Source of the DNA: an uncultured Clostridia bacterium
Lineage (GTDB): Bacteria > Bacillota > Clostridia > Christensenellales > CAG-314
Direction: 5' to 3'
Assembly: GCA_947628135.1 (NCBI GenBank)
Contig: CANQYT010000006.1
Coordinates: 1 to 64,000 of the forward strand
Length of the DNA stretch: 64,000 nucleotides
In this document: positions 53,876 through 62,412 of the stretch, piece by piece
Numbering within the stretch: the first letter of the stretch is position 1
Layout of the letters: each line of letters starts with the position of its first letter
Translations under genes and position numbers: made by a program
The notes under the pieces: model-generated
What the model saw: the letters and a program-made list of their open reading frames with translations, nothing else
What the model was told of the DNA's origin: nothing
Databases searched by the model: none

Positions 53876-55612
53876 TCACCACTTGGGACGGATAAACTTT
53901 TTGCTCTTTTCGGGCAGGTCGAGACCCAGCGTGCCGCCCGGGTTCATCAGTCCGTCCGGGTCGAAGTGCTTTTTGAGAGCCTTGTAAATCTGCATCTGAC
54001 GAGTACCTATTTGTCCTTCCAACCAGGGCGCGAAAAATTTGCCTATGCCGTGATGGTGACTGATAGCCGCGCCGCTCTTCTGAATGTGGTCGAGGATACC
54101 GCTCCAATAATCCACAAATTCGTCCAACTTCGTCATACGGGCGATGAAGATAAAGTACAGGTTTGCGCCCTGCGGATAGCAGTGAGACATATGGGTCATA
54201 CAAATGGTGTCGGGACGGCTGTGGCAGTAGTCGCGCACCATTTTGTGGACCTGTTCCATCTGACTCCACCTGACGCTGCATTCGAGGGTGTCCGTCATTA
54301 TGCCGAAATCCTGCATACTGTCGCGCAGATAGGGGTCGTTGAAACGTCCCTTTTCCCACGCGGAAGTGACCGCGCCGGTGAGACTCATCGCTTTGTACTT
54401 TTTGCAAATACGCTTTACGTTGCGGCGGACGTTTTTGCAGAAACCTCTTTCGCCGTCGGTGAAACCGAGGAACAGACAGCGTTCGTGCGGTTTGTAACCG
54501 AACATTTTGAGCAGACCGTTGAGCGGACTTTCGTCTACGCCGTACATACGCATAGTGATGTCCGTTTCTTCGGGGTCGGACAGACGGAAAACGCTCGGAC
54601 GTCCGCATTCGCACTGCATAATCTCCCTCGCCGCTTCCATTGCCGATTGCCAATCCTTGAACATATAACTGAATTTGAGGTGGTTTTTCGGCTGCCAACG
54701 GAAAATTTTGAGTGTGACGTGCGTAAGCACGCCGAATGTGCCCTCGCTGCCCATCATTATCTGGTTGATGTCCGGACCGGTTGCGCGCGCGGGAAAGGCT
54801 TCCGTCTTTACCACGCCCGTGGGTGTGGCGTACTCCTGCGCGATGACGATGTCCTCTATCTTGCCGTAGTAGGTGCTGTTTTGCCCTGCGCCGCGCGTAA
54901 CGGTCCAACCGCCTACCGAACTGTACTCAAACGATTGCGGAAAATGTCCGCAGGTGTAGGCGCGCTTTGCTCCGAACAGCCGCTGTGCGTCGCGCAACGT
55001 TTCTTCCAACTTAGGTCCGCTCATACCCGCTTCCACGGTGATGGTCTGGTCCGTCTCGTTGAAATCCACCACCTTGTTGAAGTGACGGCGCATATCGAGG
55101 GTGATACCGCCCTTTATCGGCTCTACTCCGCGCGTGACGGACGAACCGCCGCCGTAAACGTAGAGAGGTATCTTGTGCCGCACGCAAAACGCCACCAACT
55201 TTTCCACGTGGTCTTTGTTTTCGGGGTAGACGACGGCGTCGGGAACATTGTCCGCGATATGCTCCCGCAGACGAAGCAAGTCGTACATCGTTTTGCCGTA
55301 CGCTACCGACAGACGGTCGTAGTCGTCGGTGGAAACGTTGTCGTCGCCCACTATCAGACGCAATTCGTCCAACTGTTCCAACGTCAGAGCGCAAGGTTTG
55401 TCAAGTTTGACTATTTCCAGCCCCAACGGCTCGGCGTAATTTTTGAAATCGTCGTCGGTGAGGTGAAACGTTTCCTTCATCATCTTGTACAGCGCTTCTT
55501 TGGGCGCTTTGACAAAGGCGGGATCGCCCCATTTGTAGATGGAACGGTAACTTCCCTTGGGGGCGACTTCTCTGTACCATTTCGGCTCGAAGCCTTTGTA
55601 GGGTTTGCTCAT
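53876..55612 (-). CDS. FAD-binding oxidase, alkyl-dihydroxyacetonephosphate synthase-like
   Basis: 578 residues. The PCMH-type FAD domain has VYGGGSSVTRGVEP and the glycine-rich SSVGGWTVTRGAGQNS. The C-terminal half ends with ISHHHGIGKF and FDPDGLMNPGGTLGL. The HHHGxGK block is the signature I know from alkyl-DHAP synthase (AGPS), which swaps the acyl chain of acyl-DHAP for a fatty alcohol in ether lipid synthesis. Related flavoenzymes oxidise glycolate or D-lactate, so the assignment is likely but not certain. Last gene of a five-gene operon, six bases after the FGGY kinase; context with GlpA-like dehydrogenase and kinase supports a DHAP-linked role. Confidence 0.88.
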   Translation of the reverse strand: MSKPYKGFEPKWYREVAPKGSYRSIYKWGDPAFVKAPKEALYKMMKETFHLTDDDFKNYAEPLGLEIVKLDKPCALTLEQLDELRLIVGDDNVSTDDYDRLSVAYGKTMYDLLRLREHIADNVPDAVVYPENKDHVEKLVAFCVRHKIPLYVYGGGSSVTRGVEPIKGGITLDMRRHFNKVVDFNETDQTITVEAGMSGPKLEETLRDAQRLFGAKRAYTCGHFPQSFEYSSVGGWTVTRGAGQNSTYYGKIEDIVIAQEYATPTGVVKTEAFPARATGPDINQIMMGSEGTFGVLTHVTLKIFRWQPKNHLKFSYMFKDWQSAMEAAREIMQCECGRPSVFRLSDPEETDITMRMYGVDESPLNGLLKMFGYKPHERCLFLGFTDGERGFCKNVRRNVKRICKKYKAMSLTGAVTSAWEKGRFNDPYLRDSMQDFGIMTDTLECSVRWSQMEQVHKMVRDYCHSRPDTICMTHMSHCYPQGANLYFIFIARMTKLDEFVDYWSGILDHIQKSGAAISHHHGIGKFFAPWLEGQIGTRQMQIYKALKKHFDPDGLMNPGGTLGLDLPEKSKKFIRPKW

Positions 55613-55618
55613 AGATTT

Positions 55619-57148
55619 TTACTCCTTTTCAAGATATTTGTAGAAACTTTGCAGTTTGGCGTAGAGTTTGAGATAGATGTTTTTGTAGATGTGTTCGTAA
55701 GTGACGACCGCCGTCGGCTCGGGGGTGAAAACGTCGGTGTAGCGCACCATATTGCTTATCGCATCGTGTTCGCTTGCGTACACTCCGCAGGATACGAAGG
55801 TCACTATCGCCGCGCCCAATGCGCTCGTTTCGTAGGTTTGCACGCGTTTGACGGGTTTGTTGAATATATTTGCGGCTATCTGACAAATCAGATCGCTTTG
55901 CGAGCCGCCGCCGGAAACGGCGATGAAGTCGATTTTTTGCTTGCCGCGCTTTTCCATACGCTCCAAGCCTTCGCGCAGGGCAAAGTCGATACCCTCGATG
56001 ATGGCGCGATAGACGTGCGCGCGAGTGTGGTAGTCGGAAAAGCCTATTATCGCGCCGCGCGCTTCGGGCGCGGTAAGCCCCGCCTGCCAGAACGGCTGCA
56101 AGATAAGTCCGTCGCTGCCCGCGGAAACGGATTCTATTTCCTCGTTCATTATTTCCTCGACGGATCTGCCCATTTCCTCGGCGCGCTTTTCCAAATGACG
56201 GGCGAAATTCTGCTTAAACCAACTTATCATCCAATAGCCGCGGAATATCTGCACTTCGGGGTTGTAGTAATCTTTGAGTACGGCGGGATAGGCGGGCATA
56301 AATTTTTCCGGTTCGAAATACTTCTTGGTGGAAAATTGCACCGTAGACGTAGTGCCGAAACTGACGGAGGCGACGTTGGTATCCACGCACCCCACGCCCA
56401 CCGTTTCGCAGCCCTTGTCCGAACCGCTTGCGATGACTTTCAACCCGACGGGCAAGCCCGTTTGCAAAGCGCATTCGGCGGAGATCGTGCCCACAACGTC
56501 CCCGGGAGAACAGATGGGGATCATATATTTGAGGTCCAACCCGTATACTGGGAAAGTGAGATCCTTTTCGCTCAGATAACGTTTCTTTTTGTGATCGAAG
56601 GGGAAGTGCCCTATCGTGGAGGCGTAACTGTCGACGAGATTGCCCGTAAGCAGCAAATTTATGTACGCCGAAATGTGCGCCACCTTGTGTACCTTTGCCC
56701 ACAGTTCCGGCTCGTGCTGCATTATCCAACGGGTCTTTACTTTGCCGCGAATGGCGTTTACCGTGCGGGTCATATTCGCCAATTTGAACAGAAACGCGTT
56801 TTTCGCGGGAAGCGGTTCGGACACGTCCGCCGTGCGCTGATCGCTCCACAGGATCATATCGCGCAGGACGTTGTTGTGTTCGTCCAACAACACCGCGGTG
56901 TCGCGGAAGGTGTCCACGCTCATCGCTATTACTTCGCTCATCAGATCGGCGTGCCGCTCGGTGAGTTTGCGCGTTATGTCGCACAGCACGCTCCAATACA
57001 TATCGGCGGATTGCTCCATATAGCCGTTTTGCTTGCTGATATAGGGAACATATTTGACCTGTTCCTTTACCAACAGATTGCCCTTTTCGTCGAAAATGAT
57101 ACCGCGCATACTTTGCGTGCCGACGTCTATTACGAGAACGTTACTCAT
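55619..57148 (-). CDS. FGGY-family carbohydrate kinase (glycerol/xylulose kinase-like)
   Basis: 509 residues, normal for the family. N-terminal ATPase domain VIDVGTQSMRGIIFD with the MEQSADMYW block; C-terminal domain with the phosphate-binding glycines (FIAVSGGGSQSDL) and SALGAAIVTFVSCG. It phosphorylates a polyol or sugar in the cytoplasm. The operon suggests glycerol or dihydroxyacetone, but substrate residues are not diagnostic by eye. Its start overlaps the DUF1667 gene by eight bases. Confidence 0.92.
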   Translation of the reverse strand: MSNVLVIDVGTQSMRGIIFDEKGNLLVKEQVKYVPYISKQNGYMEQSADMYWSVLCDITRKLTERHADLMSEVIAMSVDTFRDTAVLLDEHNNVLRDMILWSDQRTADVSEPLPAKNAFLFKLANMTRTVNAIRGKVKTRWIMQHEPELWAKVHKVAHISAYINLLLTGNLVDSYASTIGHFPFDHKKKRYLSEKDLTFPVYGLDLKYMIPICSPGDVVGTISAECALQTGLPVGLKVIASGSDKGCETVGVGCVDTNVASVSFGTTSTVQFSTKKYFEPEKFMPAYPAVLKDYYNPEVQIFRGYWMISWFKQNFARHLEKRAEEMGRSVEEIMNEEIESVSAGSDGLILQPFWQAGLTAPEARGAIIGFSDYHTRAHVYRAIIEGIDFALREGLERMEKRGKQKIDFIAVSGGGSQSDLICQIAANIFNKPVKRVQTYETSALGAAIVTFVSCGVYASEHDAISNMVRYTDVFTPEPTAVVTYEHIYKNIYLKLYAKLQSFYKYLEKE

Positions 57149-57500
57149 TTGCTTCCTCCATATCTCTCGTTGTTACAAGTCTGACGCCCGTTCCGAACAG
57201 GTCGTCCACCAAAACCGTGCCTATGGGCAGCGGTTGAGTTATCGTCAGGTCGCGGCAAAGCGACATCAGATCGAAAATTTTGTCTTTGGGTATTTCTCCG
57301 TCCGTTTTTACCGAAACCACGGGATACCCTTTCACCGTGGAACGTACAGACCCCGTAACGCTGCGGGTGGGGTGGGTGAGTTCGCCTACGGCAAAACTTT
57401 CGCCCCGTTTGCACTTGTTGCCCGAAACGGCTATCTGCCCGTCTTGCCGAGTCACGGTCAGTCTGCAACCGTTGGGACACACGATACACACCATTTCCAT
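57141..57500 (-). CDS. DUF1667 small cysteine-containing protein
   Basis: 119 residues. Four cysteines near the N-terminus (C5, C8, C12, C30 in CIVCPNGC to GNKCKRG) suggest a metal or Fe-S site, and the rest follows the DUF1667 pattern (THPTRSVTGSVR, PVVSVKTDGEIPK). Genes of this family typically sit beside GlpA/GlpB-like dehydrogenases, where the protein is thought to take the place of an electron-transfer subunit. One base separates it from the upstream oxidoreductase gene. Confidence 0.92.
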   Translation of the reverse strand: MEMVCIVCPNGCRLTVTRQDGQIAVSGNKCKRGESFAVGELTHPTRSVTGSVRSTVKGYPVVSVKTDGEIPKDKIFDLMSLCRDLTITQPLPIGTVLVDDLFGTGVRLVTTRDMEEANE

Positions 57501-57501
57501 A

Positions 57502-58737
57502 CTATTTGTCCTCCAATCTTACGGTAAAGTCGTCCAACGTGTGCGCTGTGTCGAAGTTGACCACGATACGCTCCATTTCCGGCGGAAGCAACTTTGCGTA
57601 CACCTTGGAAAACACCGTTTCGTCTCCCGCTGTCACCACAAGACGCTGGTTTGTCAATTCCTCGCTTGCGCGGAAGTACATCACCACTTTGTCTATCCCG
57701 CCGTTTACGTCGATACGCTGAGGCACGACGTACAGCAGTTTGCCCTCCGTCGAAACGGGTCTCAACTTGCGCTTGCCGCGGCGCACGACGGCGCTTCCCG
57801 CAGTTTCGCCGCTTTCGGAAACGTAGTCCACAAGGTCGTTGACGTGCAACGCGTTGCCGCAGGCAAAAATACCCTCCGCAAGCGTTTGACAGTTTTGGTC
57901 CACTATCGCGCCCTTTGTCTTGGGGTCGAGCGGCACTTGCAGATCGCGGGCGAGTTCGTTTTCGGGTATAAGCCCCACCGCAAGCACAAGGCAATCGCAT
58001 TCCACTATCTGCTCCGTGCCGACGATGGGCCGCATACGCTCGTCCACCTTGCTGATTTCCACCTTTTCCAACCGTGTTGTGCCGAACACGCGCGTCACCG
58101 TGGAGGACAGGTGTAGCGGAATGTCGAAGTCGTTCAGACATTGATGAATGTTCCTCGTCAGTCCGCTCGCAACGGGTTTCGCCTCGTACACGCCTACGAC
58201 TTTCGCCCCCTCCAAAGTGAGACGGCGCGCCATTATCAGTCCTATGTCGCCGCTGCCGAGTACGACGACTTTTTTACCGGGCATAACGCCGAGAATGTTG
58301 ACGAGATTTTGCGCCGCGCCTGCGGTGTACACTCCCGCGCACCTGTCGCCGTGAATACCGATACCGTTGCGGGTGCGTTCGCGGCAACCCGTAGCGAGGA
58401 CGATACCGCCGCATTCGACCTGTTTCAGTCCCTCCTTGCAAACGTACGTCAATTTGTAGCCGTCGTCGCACTTTTCGGTGCGTGTGACGAAACTCAACAG
58501 ACTTACCTGTACGTTTGTTTGGCGCAATTTCTTTACAAACCTGTCGGCATATTCCGGTCCGGAAAGTTTTTCGCCGAAACGCACAACGCCGAATCCGTCG
58601 TGTATGCACTGTTTGAGAATGCCGCCCAATTTCGCTTCGCGCTCGATAAGCAGCACGCTTGCGCCCTGTTCGGAGGCGCGTATTGCCGCGGCAAGTCCGG
58701 CAGGACCGCCGCCGATAACCGCTACGTCGTATCTCAT
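57502..58737 (-). CDS. NAD(P)/FAD-dependent oxidoreductase (pyridine nucleotide-disulphide type)
   Basis: 411 residues. FAD-binding VIGGGPAGLAAAIRA at the N-terminus, a central NAD(P)-binding loop VVLGSGDIGLIMARR, LATGCRERTRNG between, and a C-terminal FAD motif GIFACGNALHVNDL. It resembles partners of GlpA-like and sarcosine-oxidase-alpha-like flavoproteins. Starts in a four-base ATGA overlap with the GlpA-like gene, so the two probably form a complex that passes electrons from glycerol 3-phosphate or a related substrate. Confidence 0.93.
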   Translation of the reverse strand: MRYDVAVIGGGPAGLAAAIRASEQGASVLLIEREAKLGGILKQCIHDGFGVVRFGEKLSGPEYADRFVKKLRQTNVQVSLLSFVTRTEKCDDGYKLTYVCKEGLKQVECGGIVLATGCRERTRNGIGIHGDRCAGVYTAGAAQNLVNILGVMPGKKVVVLGSGDIGLIMARRLTLEGAKVVGVYEAKPVASGLTRNIHQCLNDFDIPLHLSSTVTRVFGTTRLEKVEISKVDERMRPIVGTEQIVECDCLVLAVGLIPENELARDLQVPLDPKTKGAIVDQNCQTLAEGIFACGNALHVNDLVDYVSESGETAGSAVVRRGKRKLRPVSTEGKLLYVVPQRIDVNGGIDKVVMYFRASEELTNQRLVVTAGDETVFSKVYAKLLPPEMERIVVNFDTAHTLDDFTVRLEDK

Positions 58738-60458
58738 TGTCCCACCTCCTTTATTTTACACACGGCAACGTTGCTGCCTATGTCGTCCTTGGTTACGTCC
58801 TCTGCCTGCACGCCCGTTTCGTTGGCTATGATATCCACTATCAGCGGCATACAAAATCCGCCCTGACAACGCCCCATTCCCGCGCGCACGCGACGCTTTA
58901 CGCCGTCTACCGTGGTTACTCCCAACGGGTTGCGCAACGCTCGCTTTATCTCGCCGAGGCTTACCTCCTCGCATCGGCACACTATTTTGCCGAAATCGGG
59001 GTCGCTCTTTATCAATTCGTCGCGGTCGGCGTCGCTTAGTGATTTCGCTTTGACGGGACGAGGGCGAACGGGGTCGAACCGCTCGTTTGCCGCAACTTGC
59101 GTCCCAGCGGAAAGCAAATAGTCCTTTACGATTTCCGCAACGTCCTTGCTGAAAGCGGGGGCTGCCGTTATGCCCGGGGACTGTATCCCGGCAACGTGCA
59201 CCAGATTAGCCACCTTGGCGCTGCGCTCGATGATGAAATCCTCTTCGTAGGTGGGGGCGCGAACTCCCGAAAAATACGCTATTACGTCGCTGCGCCTGAG
59301 CGTGGGACAAACCCCGCTGTGCTTTGCGAAAACGCTGTCGAAACTTTGTCTGTCGGTGGACGTATCCTCGCGATCGGGTATTTCCACCGCGTCCGGACCG
59401 AGCAGATAATTGCCGTCCGCAGTGCGAATTACGCCGCCGCCCTTGGTTGAACCGCTGCCGAACTTGGAAAGCGATTTGAGCGTAGGACCCATACTTATCG
59501 TTTGGGAGGGAACGCCCTCCGCCTTGGGGTCGAGCATAAGATCCGTTCCGCGCCGCGGGTGAATGGAAAAGTACCTGTCTCCCGCCATTTCGGCGATTTT
59601 ATCGGCGAATACTCCCGCGCAATTTACGACGCAACGGGCGGTAAACGTTCCTCTGTTGGTGCAAATGCGCGCCACCTTGCCCTTTTCCACGTCCATACCC
59701 GTCACGGCGGTATTCAGACAGATTTTTGCGCCGTTTTGTACGGCGTTTTCCGCATAGGCTATCGTAAGTTGGTAGGGAGATACGTACCCCGTGGAGGGCG
59801 CGTACAGTGCGCCCACGGCAAAGTCTTTTACGCGCGGCTCGACTTGGGCAATTTCCTTTTTGCCGAGGATACGCACGCCCGGTATGCCGTGCTTGACGGC
59901 GCGCTTGACCGTGCCCTTTGCAAAAAACCTGATGAGGCGGCTGTCGAATATCACGTACTGTCCCGACCTGCGGAAATCCACCCCCAATTCCTTGCACACG
60001 TCGCCGTACAGGGCGTTGCCCGCCACGCCGTACTTCAATTTGAGACAGCGGTGTTTGAGGTCAATGCCCGCGTGTACCATTCCGTTGTTTGCGCCGCTTG
60101 CGCCGCGGGCGACGTCGCTGTGCTTTTCCACCAACAAAATGCGCAGTTTGTACTTTGTCAGTTCGCGCGCGACGGCGCAGCCGCTTATTCCGCCGCCGAT
60201 GACGACGACGTCCCAATCAGTGCCGTCAAGCGCGTTGTCGCTAAGCGCGGGAAGCCGCTCTGCGGGCGCAACGTAACCTTTGAGCGCAATGTCGTTGACG
60301 ACGTGTTTGCCTTCCGTCACGAACATCTTGCCTATCGCAACGACGTCGCTCCACTTGTCGCATTCGCCGGAAAGAAAAACGCTGCGTTCGTCCTCGCGCA
60401 CGGAAACGTCCACGCCGTACCGCTTGCGTACTTGCTTTATCGTTTTGTCGAAATCCAT
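58734..60458 (-). CDS. GlpA-like glycerol-3-phosphate dehydrogenase with C-terminal BFD-type Fe-S domain
   Basis: 574 residues from ATG at 60458 (GGAGGGGG upstream; the longer frame has no support). An N-terminal segment of about 75 residues precedes a DAO-type FAD domain (VVVIGGGISGCAVARELTK, HSDVARGASGANNGMVHAG). The C-terminus has a bacterioferritin-associated-ferredoxin-like [2Fe-2S] domain: CRCEEVSLGEI, then RRVRAGMGRCQGGFC. This is the architecture of anaerobic GlpA-type dehydrogenases, which oxidise glycerol 3-phosphate to DHAP. First gene of the operon. The extra N-terminal segment (RYGVDVSVREDERSVFLSGE) looks like a small BON-like fold and is not in classic GlpA. Confidence 0.92.
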   Translation of the reverse strand: MDFDKTIKQVRKRYGVDVSVREDERSVFLSGECDKWSDVVAIGKMFVTEGKHVVNDIALKGYVAPAERLPALSDNALDGTDWDVVVIGGGISGCAVARELTKYKLRILLVEKHSDVARGASGANNGMVHAGIDLKHRCLKLKYGVAGNALYGDVCKELGVDFRRSGQYVIFDSRLIRFFAKGTVKRAVKHGIPGVRILGKKEIAQVEPRVKDFAVGALYAPSTGYVSPYQLTIAYAENAVQNGAKICLNTAVTGMDVEKGKVARICTNRGTFTARCVVNCAGVFADKIAEMAGDRYFSIHPRRGTDLMLDPKAEGVPSQTISMGPTLKSLSKFGSGSTKGGGVIRTADGNYLLGPDAVEIPDREDTSTDRQSFDSVFAKHSGVCPTLRRSDVIAYFSGVRAPTYEEDFIIERSAKVANLVHVAGIQSPGITAAPAFSKDVAEIVKDYLLSAGTQVAANERFDPVRPRPVKAKSLSDADRDELIKSDPDFGKIVCRCEEVSLGEIKRALRNPLGVTTVDGVKRRVRAGMGRCQGGFCMPLIVDIIANETGVQAEDVTKDDIGSNVAVCKIKEVGQ

Positions 60459-60548
60459 TTCCCCCTCCCTGTTTCGGAAAGCAGCCGAATAGGGCGAAAT
60501 TACGTTTCCGCGCCCTTCGGCATTTACCACAAATTTTTTTACAATTCC

Positions 60549-60577
60549 ATTATACCAATACGATACGCAAACAACAA
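60549..60577 (-). promoter_or_regulatory. Promoter of the GlpA-like operon
   Basis: TTGTTG (60577-60572), 17-bp spacer, TATAAT (60554-60549), with TGG before the -10 box making it an extended -10. Confidence 0.75.
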
Positions 60578-60611
60578 TACCGAAATTTTTCGCTATACGC
60601 GCACCGCAACG

Positions 60612-60643
60612 CAAAAAAAAAGCGCCCAACGTGTGTTGGGCGC
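60612..60643 (-). terminator. Terminator of the small lipoprotein gene
   Basis: GCGCCCAAC pairs with GTTGGGCGC around four bases (60622-60643). On the minus strand a T9 run follows. Confidence 0.9.
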
Positions 60644-60718
60644 GCGTCTCAGACGCAATTGAAATTGTTTTGCAAACGCGCAAGCGTCGTCCGCCGTCAC
60701 GGCAGAGGGCTTTGTACG

Positions 60719-61159
60719 TCAGCCCCTGCTCGACATAGCGACAAATTGCGTGGAGAGTTTTTGAACGTCTTGTCCTTTTACGGAATAGGTTATCACGATC
60801 ATTGCGCCTTGAAGCGAAACGTTGTGACCTTCCTCGTCCGACTTGATTTGCTCGTAATGAGACTTTGCCGCGTCGGCGTCTTTGTAATACCTGATGGAAA
60901 CGACGTCGCCGGTGAGTTTTTCCAGCGTTTCGGGCTTGGCAAGTTCCGCGATGGTAAAGTCGTCAAGGTTGGTTTTCCAAGCGTTCAGTCTGGCTGTCAA
61001 ATCGCCGACCGTAACTTTACTGAGATACACGTGGTAGTCTCTGCTCTCCAAAGTGTCCCTGTCCTTGTCGGGATCGCCCGAATAGCCGCAAGCGACGAGC
61101 GCGGTAACCGTAAGCGCAACGAGAAGCGCAACGGCAAAAATCTTTACGAATTTCTTCAT
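60719..61159 (-). CDS. Small lipoprotein of unknown function
   Basis: 146 residues from ATG at 61159, which has GGAGGT seven bases upstream; the earlier ATG overlaps that site. Lipobox LVAC, Cys24. The mature part of about 120 residues is mixed alpha/beta (VGDLTARLNAWKTNLDDF, VVSIRYYKDADAAKSHYEQIK, GAMIVITYSVKGQDVQKL) and looks like a single globular domain. I do not recognise the family. Single-gene unit with its own promoter and terminator. Confidence 0.85.
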   Translation of the reverse strand: MKKFVKIFAVALLVALTVTALVACGYSGDPDKDRDTLESRDYHVYLSKVTVGDLTARLNAWKTNLDDFTIAELAKPETLEKLTGDVVSIRYYKDADAAKSHYEQIKSDEEGHNVSLQGAMIVITYSVKGQDVQKLSTQFVAMSSRG

Positions 61160-61189
61160 ATAAGTTACCTCCATTGTTTGATATACCTT

Positions 61190-61218
61190 ATGATAGCACT
61201 TGAATTTTTTTATGTCAA
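61190..61218 (-). promoter_or_regulatory. Promoter of the small lipoprotein gene
   Basis: TTGACA (61218-61213), 17-bp spacer, TATCAT (61195-61190). Same two boxes as the C9 promoter at 41188, but with optimal spacing. Confidence 0.8.
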
Positions 61219-61454
61219 TCTTAAAACAAAAAATTTACGGGCATTTCATCGCTTTTACGCAATGCCTGTAAAAAGGATATGCCGCCCTGCGCCGCTTTCC
61301 GACAAAAAGCGACATTGTTCGTCGGCATTTGCGAGTTTCGCCGCTTGCCGCAGTTATTTTAGGGGCATATACCGAAAATGCAAACCGGCAAAACGTCTGT
61401 ACAGCAACGGCGAAAACAATGTCCGCCGATACCCGACGGCAAATACTGCGCGGC
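61219..61454. other. Intergenic stretch after cysK
   Basis: About 235 bp without a supported gene. An imperfect hairpin (CTGCGCGGCT with AGCCGTGCAG, 61446-61466) overlaps the cysK stop but has no T run, so I do not call it a terminator. Confidence 0.4.
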
Positions 61455-62360
61455 TCAGCCGTGCAGCAGCGAAAAATATCTGTCGTCGCCGTCGGGGAAA
61501 AACGTCACGATGTTAGCGCCCTTGTAGGCGGGATTTTCCGCAAGCCTTATCGCGGCGACGATGTTTGCGGCGGAACTTAGTCCGCAACTGTAACCCTGTT
61601 TGAGATTGAGCAGTTTGAACATATCCAACGCTTCGTCGTCGGTGACGAGTTCCACGCGGTTGACGAGTTTGCGGTCGTACAGCGCGGTGACGAATCCCGC
61701 GCCGATACCCTGAATGGCGTGCGTGCCTTTGCAATTGCGCGAAATTACGGGACTGCCCGCAGGTTCGACGGCGATTATTTCCATATCGGGAAAGGCTTCG
61801 CGCAGCCGCCTGCCCGTGCCGACGAGCGTTCCGCCCGTGCCTACGCCCGTGATAAGCACGTCGACTTTGTCCAACTGATCTATTATTTCCGTGCCCGTGG
61901 AAACGTAATGCGCCCACACGTTGGCGGGATTTTCGAATTGTTTGAGCCACACGTGACCTTTGCGTTCGGCATACCGTTCCACCGCCTCTATTGCGCCGCG
62001 CATACCCGCTTTGCCCTCGGTAAGCACCAATTGCGCGCCCAAACCTTGAAGCATTGTGACGCGCTCCACAGACATACTGTCCGGCATAGTGAGCAGCACT
62101 TTGTAGCCGAGACGAATGCCGACGTAGGCAAGAGAAATGCCCATATTGCCGCTTGTCGCCTCCACGATTGTGTCGCCCTTGTGCAGCACGCCGCGTTCTT
62201 CCGCGTCAAGGATCATCGCCAGCGCAGCCCTGTCCTTTACGCTGCCGCTTGCGTTCATCGCTTCGTTTTTGATGTATATATCCGCGTCGAAATCTTCCTC
62301 GTAAGGTATCAGCGGAGTGTCGCCGATACCCAACGGACGCGCGTTTGTGTAGAAATCCAT
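61455..62360 (-). CDS. cysK: Cysteine synthase (O-acetylserine sulfhydrylase)
   Basis: 301 residues from ATG at 62360 (AGGAGGT upstream). PLP lysine K42 in SGSVKDRAA, phosphate-binding and substrate loops EATSGNMGISLAY and GVGTGGTLVGTGR, and the C-terminal GYSCGLSSAANIVAA, all typical of CysK/CysM. It makes cysteine from O-acetylserine and sulfide. It lies 52 bp after leuS on the same strand and may be transcribed with it. Confidence 0.94.
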   Translation of the reverse strand: MDFYTNARPLGIGDTPLIPYEEDFDADIYIKNEAMNASGSVKDRAALAMILDAEERGVLHKGDTIVEATSGNMGISLAYVGIRLGYKVLLTMPDSMSVERVTMLQGLGAQLVLTEGKAGMRGAIEAVERYAERKGHVWLKQFENPANVWAHYVSTGTEIIDQLDKVDVLITGVGTGGTLVGTGRRLREAFPDMEIIAVEPAGSPVISRNCKGTHAIQGIGAGFVTALYDRKLVNRVELVTDDEALDMFKLLNLKQGYSCGLSSAANIVAAIRLAENPAYKGANIVTFFPDGDDRYFSLLHG

Positions 62361-62412
62361 ATACCTCCTATGTATGCGGCAAGCCGCCAAACGGTGCAAA
62401 ACGCCGTGAAAA

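Noticed and set aside
53966..57184. 1072-codon open frame on the plus strand
   Set aside because: It runs antisense to the alkyl-DHAP-synthase-like and FGGY kinase genes, with a composition rich in His, Arg and Val typical of an antisense shadow, and no ribosome site.
62361..62412. Possible T-box or riboswitch between leuS and cysK
   Set aside because: Only 52 bp, too short for either; any T-box of leuS would lie outside the window.
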